From: Golubevia sp. BC0850
Taxonomy: Eukaryota; Basidiomycota; Exobasidiomycetes; Golubeviales; Golubeviaceae
Assembly (NCBI GenBank): GCA_012976225.1
Contig: JAAVVG010000039.1
Span: 1-64,000, forward strand
Length of the DNA stretch: 64,000 nt
Direction of reading: 5' to 3'
Part shown: positions 44,816-57,200 of the stretch, piece by piece
How positions within the stretch are numbered: the first letter of the stretch is position 1
Layout: every line of letters begins with the position of its first letter
Position numbers and translations under genes: made by a program
The notes under the pieces: generated by a model
Databases searched by the model: none
What the model was told of the DNA's origin: nothing
What the model saw: only the letters and a program-made list of their open reading frames with translations

Positions 44816-47800
44816 ATGGCAAAGAACCTTGCAGCCTTGGCAGGCTACTCTAATCGGAACAATAACAATCAATTCGATCAAACGGACGCCTCAATCTCCA
44901 ACAGTAGAGTTCCACCAGCTGGTGTTGGTTTGGATGATCTATCCTCTCTAGACGCTTCAAGAATAGCACCAACTCAACAAAGGCAATCAACAGGCGCACC
45001 TACGAAGACTTCTGCTCCACTACAAAGGAGGAAAACTTTGGGACCTCCCAAGGAACGTGAAGAGAATGGAAATGGGGAAGTAGGTTCTGGTGTTGGGGCA
45101 GCAGCACCTGATACTCCTCAACAGAAGCAACAACTTCAACCTCAACCGGATACAGAAAGGAAACCAGACAACCGTAGAGGTTTTGGAGTTAGGATATCTG
45201 ATAACTCAATAGCTAGACCCAATGGAGGGTTGGGAGTGGGAGGAGCTAGAAGAGTCCCCTCCGGAACTCAACAAGATGATTCATCTCTAGATCAAACTCA
45301 AAACACGGAAGATTTAGAACTTAAAGCCATTCAAAGAGATTTCTCAGTTGGTCAAGAAACAAGAGAAGATGGTTTAGACACTTTCTCAGAAGATCAGATC
45401 CGTCCAATCTCTCCAACTTCCTCAACTTCCTCAATCGGTCTTCATGATCCTTATTCAAAAGCTTTCGCTTCTTCTTCTAAGGGTAGATCTTCAAGTACTG
45501 CAAAAGGTCAGGCTCAAACAGTTAAAACTGCAATGCAGAAGATAAACAACTTGACAGTTGAGAAAGAAGACCTCCAGATAGAATTGGACTATCATAGAAG
45601 GAAAATGTCACCTGAAGATCAAGGGAAGGAGATTATTGCTCTTAGGTTGAGAAACAACACTCTCAACAGGAAAATGACTAGTTTGAGTGAATTGGTTACT
45701 GGTCAGGATAAGATGATTAGAGTTCTTAACAAGGAGATTAAACGAGGGAAGAGGGAGGGTGAAGAAGGGGATGGGAGGAAAGATCAGGAATTTGAGGAAT
45801 TGAGAGAAAGAGCTGAGAGAGATGATGAAGAGTTGGAGAGGCTTAGAGAGGAGGTGAGGGAGCTCAGAGAGAGAGAAAGTGAGAGGAGTAGGGAACAGAT
45901 TCAAGGTGCTGATGAGGTGAGTTCAAGGTCGGAACTGGGCGAGATGAGTCGATTCAGGTGAAATTTTGAGCTCAGATGGAAGTAGAGAAACTCCGAAGGC
46001 GGATCTAGAGCTCGAGGAGCTCCCGAGCAGCGTCTGGGAGAGTTAGCTTTATTTTCCGATTCGCGCGGAAAGACCTTCTTTCGACCTTCAGAATACTTCT
46101 TTGGGTAATGTGACTCTGTCCTGATGAACCTATCCTTTGATCGACCTATCCTCTGATTCCGCTCTCTCGACTTCTTTCTCCCTCTCCCTCTCCCTCGTAG
46201 GCTCTCAAATCTCAACTCGAAGCTCTCTCCTCAGACCACGCAGTCGAACTTCATACGCTTCAAATCGAAAAGGATTCAGTTTTAGAAGACCTGGAGAAAA
46301 TCAATTTGGAAGCTCAAGATTTAAGAAATGAACTCATGATCGTTGAAGAAGAGAAAGAAAGTCTAGAGAAAGAAGCAGGAGAAGCTAAATTGGCTTTGAG
46401 AACATTGGAAACTAGTCATGAAAGATTGAACAATTCTCTACTTTCAGCAAAGACGAATGAACAAGTTTTGAAGGATGAGAAGATCGATTTGGAAGGTATT
46501 GTGGATGACTTGAGACACAAGTTGCAGAAATCTGGAGAGGAAAGCTTTGAAGTTCAGGAGGATAGAAGAGAGGTGAGTGGTTGTGAATTTGGGATTTTCT
46601 GGGAAGAGCCATGAATATGATTTGAGATAAAGACAACTAGCTGACGCCTTTCCCCTTTCTCTCGATTGGTATCCACCTTTTGATCAAGGAAACGAACAAT
46701 CTGAGAGACAAGATTACCTCCTTAGAACTGGAGATCGAAAGACTGAAAAGTCAAGTAGACGACTACCAAGCTGAGCATCTTGAACAACTCAGACATGTAG
46801 AGGAAATGGAAGATCGCGTAGAGGGATTGGAGTCAGAATTGAGAGAGCTGGAGGCCGGCAAAGAGGTGAGTCTAGAAGTCTCAGGAATGAATGGTTGATT
46901 CGAATCACTGATCTCTGGATCTATACTCTCTTTCGTTCTTGCAGGAGCTCGAACAATTCGCTGCGGACAAGGAGCAAGAGGCTATGGAACTAGATGGTCA
47001 ACTTCATGAACTCGAAGAATCGAACAAGGTCTTAGTTGAAGATTGCAATACGATTGAGAAGGAGAGAGAAGAGTGTTTGAATCTGATCGATGAACTGAAG
47101 GATCTCATCAATTTGAGAGACGAGGATCTGGAGGCTACGAATCGAGAATTGGTTGAGGTCAGTATCATTTCGAAAGTTAGAAGCGAAGGGAGTCATATCA
47201 CTGATCTACTCTCTTCTTTCACTTTGAATTTGAAACTCTCTTACTTGAAACCATGATCAGTCTTCAAATCTGAGGCTAGAATTGGAGAGACAATTGGACG
47301 ACAAAGAGACTGGATTCAAGAAGTTGCAAGCTGAATTAGGGTTTGTCGAAGAAAGATACGAGATAGAGAATTCGCATCTCACGAAGGTGAGTGCCGTTTT
47401 GTTCCAAGACTCCGAATTTCCGCCAACATTCCAAGGAAGAGGCGCTCTTGAGGTGAGAACGCTGATTCTCACGCTATCTTACCTTTCACAGTCGGCGCAC
47501 GATGCTCAACTACGCTTAACAGACCTTCTTCAAAATCACGAGATCAAATGTTCAGATCTAAGTCGTGCAGAGAAAGAGTTGGCTGAAGCTTTGAAAGCGA
47601 TCGACGAACTGGAAGACGAGAGAGAGAATATGCTTAGAGATTTGAAAACGGAGGAAGAAGCTAGAGATAATGCGGAGGAGGCCTTCCAAGCCGAACTGGA
47701 TAAGAAGACGAGAGTCTGGGAGAGAGACTTGGAGGACAAAGAGGAGGTGAGCGTGATCGAAGCAACATTAAAGCTGGAAGAGCCTTGAAGAGAACCACTT

Positions 47801-49513
47801 ACGCTGAACGCCATTTCTTTTGCAAACGCAGGAACTCAAATCCATTGTCAAAGACCTCGAAATTCGAACGCAAGAGCTCCAGAATTCTCGTCAAGATCTA
47901 AGCCTAGTTCAAGAAGCTTTGAGAAAGATTGAGAATGATACTATGAGATTAGGACAATCTCAAGCTAACGACAAGCACTCACTTGAGTTGGAAATCGATA
48001 GATTGAAGAGAGATCTTGGAAGAGTGGAAGATGAATTAGAAAGAGCCAGGAAGGAGATCGAGAGGAAAGAAGAAGGGATCAGGGAGAAGGAGAGAGGGTT
48101 CGAGAAGTTGGTGAGTAAGATCAGAGGGAAGGAAGAGTTGCGCAATTTCTGGCTGCTGAATTTCGGGAATCTTTATTTGGAAACAGCACAACGAACATCG
48201 AGAGATGTCCAGCAAGTTGGCTTCTGAGAATCAATCTAGACTCGGACTGGATGAGAGATTCGAGGTGCAACAGCGGGTGAGTGTAAGAATGCTGCTTCTA
48301 CATGCTAGAATGATTGCGATCCTTCGACTCTAAACGCTTCATATTTATTCTCATCTCCTTGTCAGGCTGTCAAGTCAGCTCACGAAGAGATCGAAGCTCT
48401 CAAATCGAAGATTGAAGAACTAGAGAATGAGCTTTCTAGAGGCGAGAAAGACACGCTTCAATCCGAACAATTGACTAGAACTCAACTCACAGAGAGAAAC
48501 ACTTTGCTGTTGAGTATCTATCAATACACGGGTAAGATCGTTGGTGCGGACAGGAACACGCCGGTGAGTAGCAAAGATTCCGAGATAGGGAGTTGACGGA
48601 GTTCCCTTTCCCCCAGTCCTTCACTTTCTGATCTAGACTTCTATCTCTCTTGCTCTCTCTCCTTACAGCGCAAAAGAGCAGACGATCTCAAGCCTTTCAC
48701 CAACTTCCCGATCTTCCACGATAGTTTGATGGGTCGTCTTCGCCGTATCACTGAGATTCAGAAGTCCTTCGAAGAGAGAGCCAAGACTGTAGAAGAAAAG
48801 TTCGCTGGTCAATTTGCGTGAGTCATTCGAACCAACTGGGCTTCAAAAGTCACTCTCTGATCTTGCATCTTCTTCCCATCTTCTCCCCCCACCAGTGCCT
48901 TAAAAAGACAACATGATCAACGTTTCCGACAAATCGACTCTTTCGAAAAATCCTTGAAGACAGCCACTGATAAACAAGGTCAATGGAGATCCCGACTGAT
49001 GACCAAACAAGGAGAATTGGAATCTTCAAAATCTACAGTTCAAGAACTTCAAGCTCAAATCTCATCCTTAAGAACTCGTGCTAATTTAGCTTCTCCTGAA
49101 GATAAGATGAAATTGGTTTCTTTGACTAATAGAGCTAATACTGCTGAAAGGAAACTTTTGGCAGCTGAGAAACAATTGAGTAACATGGGAGAAAGAAATG
49201 AAGATGCTAGGAATAGACAGGGAGAAGTTGATGGTAGACATATGGCTAGAATTAAGGAATTGGAAATGAGGAATAAGATCTTGGAGGAGAAATGGAAGGG
49301 TGAAAGGCAGGGGGCTAAGGAGAGAGTCAAGGATTTGAATGAGGATAAAGCGTGAGTTTTTGAGAAGAGTTGGGACTTGATGAATGGTTCTTCTACTGAT
49401 TTCATCTTGCTATCTTTTTCTCATTCTATAGGAGACTTGAGAAGGAGGTGGCTGATGCCAACCGTCGTAATCAGAAGTTACAGGCAGTTCATGATGCTGA
49501 TACAGCAGCTTAG
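44816..49513 (+). CDS. Long coiled-coil protein, possibly a microtubule-organising-centre component
   Basis: Twelve exons join in phase to 1165 aa: 44816-45916, 46201-46572, 46689-46865, 46945-47157, 47261-47386, 47492-47746, 47832-48110, 48187-48276, 48366-48563, 48669-48817, 48896-49351, 49432-49513. The first 220 residues are low complexity (Gln/Pro/Ser). Nearly everything from about residue 240 on is heptad coiled coil (EKEDLQIELDYHRRKMSPED, LNRKMTSLSELVTGQDKMIR). Near residues 920-1010 a less repetitive segment, LLLSIYQYTGKIVGAD then FTNFPIFHDSLMGRLRRI, looks like a conserved domain. The layout resembles Mto1/ApsB-type proteins that recruit gamma-tubulin complexes, but I cannot prove that; a myosin-tail-like scaffold is an alternative. 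Introns repeatedly fall after GAG codons. The start is the first ATG of the open frame. Confidence 0.85.
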
Positions 49514-50654
49514 GGACCTGGTTCTTCTTCTCCTTTAGTTTTTTTCCGAACCACATCTCTTTTCATATAAAATTTCGTTCTATCTATATCAATTTCAATC
49601 ATTTGGTCTCATAGGGTTTCTCTATCTCAAAGGAAAGAGGTTCACTACTTTTTCCCCTTTGCTCGGTTTTACTTTCTCAGATAATGATCAGATTCCTGTT
49701 TCTCACCTTATTTGTACTATTTCTTTTGTAACTCGTATTCTGTCTCTGATAATTCACTCTTTGACTGCATTTTGAACGAAAAGCTCAGTGGCAAAACTGT
49801 GGCAAATAGTTGAGGAGAGGATAAACAGTTTGAGAATGCGCATTTGCCTTTCTTTTCCATTGAGATGAATTGCTTCTTCCTCTGTGTTGTGCTCTTATCT
49901 TTTTGGTTTATCTTAGAAAGTGACGTCGGTTCCTGTTCCTTCTCTCAATGAGATAAGGACCAGTTATCAAGAGTCTGACCTCCTGCCCCTTTGAAATCGA
50001 TGTGGAACAGTTGAATAGGGTCATAGGGAGAGAGAAAATTGCATAGGAGTATCATCAAGAAGAATGGAGGTATAGTATTGGAAGAGGTGTTGGACTCAGT
50101 TGGATGTTTCCAGCAGGGAACTGGGAAGACTGAATTCCAAAATGTCGTTGGCGATCCGTGAATCTGGTCTTCGGTCAGGTCAGACGAGCTTCCATCGCTT
50201 CTTCTTCCGCATATGACGCATCGCGTGACAGAATGAAAGTCATGGACCTTCTCACACACCGCAACAACCCAGAGTCTCTCTCCACAATCGCAGGGGAGAA
50301 GATGCAGAATGGGAAAGAACAGCGACGTTTGACCGCCTTTGGAGAGAGATAACGGGCGATAAAGACCACGAGGAAATTTTCCTTCTGTCAAAGTGGCTTC
50401 GCGTTTTCGCCTGGCCAAGACGGAGCGTTCCTAATTGCCCACTTGCACCGCGGACCTACGGTAATTCGCTTATCTAGATTACGGAATCTGGATTCAAAAT
50501 CTTCATCTTCTCACCTTATAAAGTGTTCCCCCCTCTCTGCCTTTCGTTCTTTCTTCTTCCCTCCCAACTCGTCCTTCCTCTACTTTCCCCTTCCTTTCCC
50601 CCCTTCCCCCCTTCCTTCTTCCCTTCCCATTCGCCCAACCACAACTTCTTCATC
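49514..50654. other. Intergenic, 1141 bp
   Basis: This contains the 3' UTR of the coiled-coil gene and the promoter of the first peptide transporter. The last 130 bp before 50655 are almost pure pyrimidine on the plus strand, like the upstream of the second transporter (53860-53945). A 157-codon minus frame (49945-50418) begins with TTG, has no usable ATG near its start and shows no domain, so it is not called. Confidence 0.5.
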
Positions 50655-53487
50655 ATGACTTCTATGGCCATCGATAACATCGAGGCAGGTCTAGCCAGAG
50701 GTGAATTACACAAACAAGAAGCTGAAGCTAAAGCTTATGGGGTTAAACCAGTTGATCATTCCATGCAGTTTCATTCTGTCGAGCACTCAAAGGAAGAGAA
50801 GGAATTGGCTGTCACTGATGGAGATTACATTAGACCTACAGAAGAGGAAAGACAGACTCTGCGAAGAGTTCCAGAGGTGAGTAGATGGATTTTTCTAGCT
50901 GATGAAAACGTGGGAATTGAGAGGATGAGCTGAATTGAGAGGAAGTCTGAGTGGTGGTAGAAGATTCACTGGAAATGATGGAACCGCGGGAAAAAAAATT
51001 GAAAGGACAAGACTTCTGACGTGATTCTCCTCTTGCCTCTCTCCTCTACTGCGCTCGCAATTCTCTTACTTAAGGCCATTCCCGTTGCTGCTTTCCTAGT
51101 TGGTAAGTGAAAATGCGAAGGCGTCATTTCCCACTTGTTCGTGTGCCCACATTCCTGCGTCCTTCTAACACCTCTTCCTACTCTCCTCCTTCTCTACAGC
51201 CGTCTGTGAATTCTCTGAGCGTTTCTCCTACTATGGATGTCAAGTAGTCTTCCAAAACTTTGTTCAATATCCCAACCCATCACCAACCGGTGCAGGATTC
51301 GACGATGGACAATCCGGAGTTCTAAATAAAGGTCAACAAACCGCTTCTGGAATTAACACTTTCAACTCTTTCTGGGTTTATTTGTGAGTTTCCTTCTCTA
51401 CCTTCTTTCCTTCACTTTGCGCTTGAGGTGATCCGTGCTCTGGGTAACTTTGCCGCTAGAGCTACTCGAGGCGGCCTTGTTCTTACCTTACTTTCCTCTT
51501 TATTTCATTGTAGAATGCCACTGGTTGGAGCTTACCTCGCTGACACTCGTTGGGGAAGATTCAAGACTATTTGCATTGCTGTCGGAATCACTTTGGTTGG
51601 ACATATTCTTTTGATTGTCTCTGCTATTCCAGCTGTGATTGAGAACAAGGATGCTTGTCTTGCTGTCTTCATTCTAGCTATCATCATTATGGGCCTAGGA
51701 ACTGGTTGGTTCAAGTCTTCTGGTGAGTAAACTCAAGCGCACAAAGACTGATCTGAGAAGAAAGAGAGATGATGAGACTTGAGAGAAGAGATGTGCCGAG
51801 TTCTTTAAGCTTCACCGCTTCATGAGTCTAATTTCTTCGATTTCTCCTTTTCCCAATCCCTTCCAGTTTCTCCTTTGATTGCTGAGCAGGTGAAAGGAAC
51901 CAAGCAATCTATCGCAACCCTCGGAAACGGAGAAAGAGTCATCGTTGACCCTTCCTTGACCACCGCACGTCTATTCATGTACTTCTACTTCTTCATCAAC
52001 GTTGGATCTCTAATCGGTTAGTGCTGCCCCTTATCAGCTTTCTCATTGCAGTGACAGCATCCAAAACTAATCTCGATCCTCTTGTCTATCCCACCATCAG
52101 GACAAATCGGAATGTCCTTCTCTGAGAAATACGTTGGGTTCTGGCTCGCTTTTCTCCTTCCTACCGTCATTTTCTTGATGAACCCCATCGTCTTGTACTT
52201 CGGGCGTAACATTTACGTCAAGAGTCCACCTTCAGGTTCAGTTTTAGGAGAATCGATTCGTCTCATTCGTTTCGCTGGTAGAGGTCGTTGGTCTTGGAAC
52301 CCAATCAAGACTGTCAAGAACCTCAAAGCTGCCGATTTCTGGGAAAGTGCCAAACCCTCTAAGTTCGAAGGAGAATCTAAACCTGCTTTCCTTAACTGGG
52401 ATGACAAATGGGTCGATGAAGTCAGAAGAGTGAGTTTGATCTCTGTCCGAGTTTTCTCTTTGATCAAGGACCAATGGACATATGCTCACTTAGCCCTCTC
52501 TTCTCTTCTTTCACAGGGTTTCAAAGCTTGTCAGGTATTCGTTTTCTACCCACTCTATTGGTTATCTTACAATCAAATGACGGGTAACTTGACTTCTCAA
52601 GCCGCTACTCTTCAAACTCACGGTCTCCCAAATGAAATCTTGAACAACCTCAACCCTCTATCTTTGATCATCATGATCCCCCTCTTCGATTTACTACTCT
52701 ACCCATTCTTCAGAAAGATCGGAATCAAGTTCACTCCTTTGAAGAGAATCACACTAGGTTTCATGTTTGCGTCTTCTGCTATGATTTGGGCTGCCGTTCA
52801 ACAATACTATGTCTATCAAATGTCTCCTTGTGGATACAACGCTGGAGGTACCATCCTCGACGCTGCCGGCGAAGAAGTTGCTTGTGATCCGGGTGAGTTG
52901 TCTCGAAGAAAATCGAAAGACGAAGCGCAACTGTCCTAACTCTGTCTACCTTTCCCCACAGCTCCTATCAACGTCTGGAGTCAAGCTGGACCTTACATCC
53001 TTATCGGTACTTCCGAAATCTTTGCCTCCATCACCGGGCTGGAGTATGCTTTCACTAAAGCGTGAGTCGAAACTTCGGAAAAGATTCAAAGTGGCGACAC
53101 GTCTCTTACCCCCTTCTTTCTTCTTCTCTTCTTCTCTAAAGTCCCAAGAACATGCGCAGGTGAGTTGAGCCCCTTTCTCTTTCTTCTCTTTCTTCTCGAC
53201 CTTTTCGGCCTTCTCTGCTCGAGCTGACTTTTCTCTTCCACCTCCCCTCAATGCGCAGTCTTGTGATGGCACTATTCTTATTCACCAACGCCATCTCTTC
53301 AGCTCTCCAACAAGCCTTCGTTGCTCTTTCAGAAGATCCTCTATTGATCTGGAACTACGGAGTATTTGCCGTCCTTGCCTTCGCCGGAGGAGTGGGTTTC
53401 TGGTTCTCCTTCAGACATTTGGACGCTGAAGAAGATTCCCTCAATCAACTTGATGCTGGAGGATTCGATGCTGAACCAAAGCACTAA
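50655..53487 (+). CDS. PTR2: POT/PTR2-family proton-coupled peptide transporter, copy 1
   Basis: Ten exons join to 614 aa: 50655-50876, 51075-51102, 51200-51383, 51514-51722, 51867-52016, 52101-52429, 52517-52892, 52962-53061, 53142-53159, 53259-53487. The transporter imports di- and tripeptides with protons across the plasma membrane. Helix 1 carries the ExxER proton-coupling motif (AVCEFSERFSYYG). The second POT signature, GAYLADTRWGRF, follows, with PLIAEQVKG and then FMYFYFFINVGSLIGQ around helices 4-5, and YWLSYNQMTGNL. About 12 hydrophobic segments and cytosolic ends are expected. Exon 2 is 28 nt and exon 9 is 18 nt. Intron 5 starts GTTAGT. It is tandem with a second copy of identical length. 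The 3' 490 bp before the last exon are identical to copy 2, introns included. Confidence 0.95.
52763..53254. repeat. 492-bp block identical to 56103-56594
   Basis: Read base by base, this segment matches 56103-56594 without a difference. It spans coding sequence, two complete introns and all of a third but its last bases. A further identical run lies just upstream (about 52633-52737 against 55973-56077), separated by a short diverged island. Flanking exons differ at many silent and replacement sites. This pattern indicates recent gene conversion, or an assembly artefact that should be excluded. Confidence 0.9.
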
Positions 53488-53947
53488 ATAAATCTTTTCC
53501 TCATTCTGCACACTTACTATCCCCCATCAAAATGAACGCCCATCATGTTATTGGTCCTTGTACTTTCTACGTCACGATTTTACTGGTTTTTTTCTTTTGT
53601 AATGCAATGAACTCCTTGCTTTTCCAATGCTTATCTTTGTCTGAATTGCGGTTCTTCTCCAATCTAATGACGCCCAAGACTTGAGGCGATGGCCAAGAAC
53701 CAGACGCATCGGCGTCTTCGGCGATGGTCTTTTTCTTATCTGGAGGCTTTCCAATTACCTCTTTGAATAGAAAATCAATTGCTAAGACAAAAGACCTGAA
53801 ATCTGGAAGTGAAATTGTCTTGGTAGAAGAAGTTTATAAAGAAGAGTCTCATTCGAACAACGCCTCTTCGTTTCGAATTTTTCTTCGTCCTTCTCCCCTC
53901 TCATTCTCCCTTCTCCTCCCTTTCCTTTCTTCCCCTCCCACCCAAAA
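53488..53947. other. Spacer between the tandem transporters
   Basis: The 460-bp spacer has AATAAAT overlapping the copy-1 stop, a presumed 3' UTR, and a pyrimidine-rich leader just before the copy-2 ATG. No gene is seen. Confidence 0.5.
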
Positions 53948-56830
53948 ATGACCTCCTTGGCCATCGACAACATCGACGCAGGTCTAGCTAGAGGAGAGCT
54001 TCACAAGCAAGAAGCTGAGGCTCAAGCTTACGGAGTCAAGCCAGTAGACCATACTTTACCGCTGCACGCTGTAGAGCATTCGAAAGATGACAAAGATGCA
54101 GATGTTACTGATGGTGACTACATCAGACCTACTGAAGAAGAGAGATCAACTTTGAGAAGAGTTCCCGAGGTAAGTCTCGAAGAAAAAGAGGACTTGTGAA
54201 AAGGTGTGAAGGACGAAAAGCTGACTCTTTGCCATCCTCCCAATTCTCTATCACTCCTTTGGGACTCAAGGCTATCCCAATAGCTGCTTTTCTTGTTGGT
54301 TAGTAGCAAGCCGATGTCGAAATGGTAGGGTCGACATCTTCGAGCTTAACCCCTCACCCCTTGTTTCTTCTCTTCCGTTCTCCCAGCCATCTGCGAGTTT
54401 TCCGAACGTTTCTCTTACTACGGATGTCAAGTGGTATTTCAGAACTTCGTTCAATACCCGGCTCCCTCTCCAACTGGAGCTGGTTTTGACGACGGCCAAA
54501 CTGGAGCGTTAGGCAAAGGTCAACAAACAGCAACCGGAATCAATACTTTCAATGCTTTCTGGATCTACTTGGTTCGTATAGTCTTTCTCAGGCCTCCCAG
54601 TCTTCAACTGTTCCTCTTGAGATTGACTGTCTTACCTTTCCTTTCTGCAGATGCCTGTCTTGGGCGGTTATCTTGCTGACGCCAGATGGGGAAGGTTCAA
54701 AACCCTTTGTATCGCCGTGGGTATCACTTTGGTCGGACATGCTCTCCTGATCATTGCTGCCATTCCCTCCGTTATTGCTAATAAGGATGGTGAGTTGAAG
54801 AAAACCTCTGACATTCTGAAAGCCAATCTGACTCTCCTGACTCTCCTAAACCTTCCCAGCATGTATGGCCGTCTTTGTCCTAGCTATTATTATCATGGGG
54901 CTAGGAACTGGATGGTTCAAATCCTCTGGTGAGTCAAAAAATCAGAGGGCTGTCTCTTAGAGAAGAGAAACTCGGATGAGAGAAGGGGCAATTGAGCTTT
55001 CATCGACTACTCACTTAATCGTTTCTCCATCTGTCTCACATCTGACAGTCTCTCCCTTGATCGCTGAGCAAGTAAAAGGAACTAAGCAATCTATCGCAAC
55101 CCTCGGAAACGGAGAAAGAGTCATTGTCGACCCTTCTTTGACTACAGCGCGTCTATTCATGTACTTCTACTTCTTCATCAACGTTGGAGCTCTGGTTGGT
55201 GAGTCCGAAATCTCTAGACCATCTGAAACATGAGATGCGCTCTGAACTATAGCTGATCTTTGACCTGTTTCGACTCTCATCTCGCGTTCATCTCTCTCCC
55301 CTGAATTTTGGCCCGCCTGCTGCTCTACTCTTTCACCCCTTCTTTCCCTTCTGTTATCAGGACAAATCGGCATGTCATTCTCTGCCGTAAGTAAAAGCTG
55401 CACTATTTCCCTTCCCCTCTACCACTCGACTTTCAACTGAGACCCGCCTCTGCCCCATCTTTCTCTGTTCTCAGAAATACGTTGGTTTTTGGTTGGCCTT
55501 TACCCTACCCACTGCAATCTTTTTGATGAACCCCATAATTCTCTACCTCGGAAGAAACATCTACGTCAAGAGTCCTCCATCTGGATCCGTTCTAGGAGAG
55601 TCTCTTCGTCTCATCAGATTCGCAGGCAAAGGTCGATGGTCTTTCAACCCAATCAGAACCGTCAAGAACCTTAAGGCTGCCGACTTTTGGGAGAACGCCA
55701 AACCTTCGAAGTTACAAGGAGAAGAGAAGCCAAGGTGGATGACTTTTGATGATGCCTGGGTCGACGAAGTCAGAAGAGTGAGTCGTCAGCTGCTTCGTTT
55801 TGGCGACACACTCCATGTTACTGACTCATATCTCTTTTCCATTGATCTTTTGACAGGGATTCAAAGCCTGTCAAGTATTTGTCTTCTATCCTCTATACTG
55901 GCTATCTTACAATCAAATGACCGGAAATCTAACCTCTCAAGCCGCAACTTTACAGACCAATGGGCTCCCCAACGAAATCTTGAACAACCTCAACCCTCTA
56001 TCTTTGATCATCATGATCCCCCTCTTCGATTTACTACTCTACCCATTCTTCAGAAAGATCGGAATCAAGTTCACTCCCATCAAAAGAATCACTCTGGGAT
56101 TTATGTTTGCGTCTTCTGCTATGATTTGGGCTGCCGTTCAACAATACTATGTCTATCAAATGTCTCCTTGTGGATACAACGCTGGAGGTACCATCCTCGA
56201 CGCTGCCGGCGAAGAAGTTGCTTGTGATCCGGGTGAGTTGTCTCGAAGAAAATCGAAAGACGAAGCGCAACTGTCCTAACTCTGTCTACCTTTCCCCACA
56301 GCTCCTATCAACGTCTGGAGTCAAGCTGGACCTTACATCCTTATCGGTACTTCCGAAATCTTTGCCTCCATCACCGGGCTGGAGTATGCTTTCACTAAAG
56401 CGTGAGTCGAAACTTCGGAAAAGATTCAAAGTGGCGACACGTCTCTTACCCCCTTCTTTCTTCTTCTCTTCTTCTCTAAAGTCCCAAGAACATGCGCAGG
56501 TGAGTTGAGCCCCTTTCTCTTTCTTCTCTTTCTTCTCGACCTTTTCGGCCTTCTCTGCTCGAGCTGACTTTTCTCTTCCACCTCCCCTCAATGCTTCTTA
56601 GCCTTGTCATGAGTATGTTCTTGTTGACCAATGCTATCTCTTCAGCTCTGCAAAACGCCTTCGTAGCGCTGGCAACTGACCCTCTACTCATTTGGAACTA
56701 CGGAGTTTTCGCTGTACTTTCATTTTTGGGAGGCGTTGCTTTCTGGTTCTCCTTCCGAAAGCTGGACGCTGAAGAAGATGCTCTAAATCAGCTAGATGCT
56801 GGTGGATACCAAGAGCCAGAGAGGAATTAA
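53948..56830 (+). CDS. PTR2: POT/PTR2-family proton-coupled peptide transporter, copy 2
   Basis: Twelve exons join to 614 aa, the same length as copy 1: 53948-54169, 54271-54298, 54387-54571, 54651-54789, 54860-54928, 55049-55198, 55361-55386, 55475-55777, 55857-56232, 56302-56401, 56482-56499, 56602-56830. The ExxER motif is AICEFSERFSYYG; GGYLADARWGRF and the helix 4-5 region follow as in copy 1. Two introns (54790-54859 and 55387-55474) have no counterpart in copy 1, and the intron before MPVLGG sits one base further 3' (TTG| against TT|A). Differences are scattered in exons but vanish in the converted block. Substrate preference may differ from copy 1; nothing in the sequence decides it. 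Confidence 0.95.
56103..56594. repeat. 492-bp block identical to 52763-53254
   Basis: This is the copy-2 member of the identical pair. The block ends within a few bases of the last intron's acceptor, where copy 1 reads ATGCGCAG and copy 2 reads ATGCTTCTTAG. Confidence 0.9.
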
Positions 56831-57200
56831 AACCACCACCTTGTTGCTCATCCCCTACTCGCTGCTCTTGTCTCCTCGTCTCGCATGCCTTTTTCCTTTG
56901 CCTTGTCTCAAAATGAAAACCCCTCCACGCTTCTGTATATACTCCATACGTCACGATTTGAATCTTATTTGATCGTGTGAGCGGTTTTATGTCTGAACCA
57001 GTTAGGACCGACCCCTTTTACAGGCCACGCGACTATGCGACTATAGAAGCGCAGACTGACTGAAAGGCCAAAGCGGTGCCATTAATTAAAGGTTTCTCCT
57101 TCCGACTTCTCCTCTCTCAATGCCTCTTTTCTCTTTCTTCTTTTGATGCTCATCTAATACCAAGCATACCCAAAAGCAAGACCAAACCATTTAGAAACGA
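56831..57200. other. Intergenic, 370 bp
   Basis: 3' UTR of transporter copy 2 and promoter of the phospholipase D-like gene. A CACGATTTG motif near 56951 recurs at 53572 (CACGATTTT) downstream of copy 1, so part of the 3' flank is shared by the duplication. Confidence 0.45.

Noticed and set aside
49945-50418. 157-codon open frame on the minus strand
   Set aside because: It begins with TTG, has no usable ATG near its start, shows no domain and lies in the presumed promoter and 3' UTR space of flanking genes.
52809-56508. Two identical 119-codon frames at 52809-53168 and 56149-56508
   Set aside because: They are alternative-frame shadows running through exons and introns of the transporters; they are identical only because the DNA block is.
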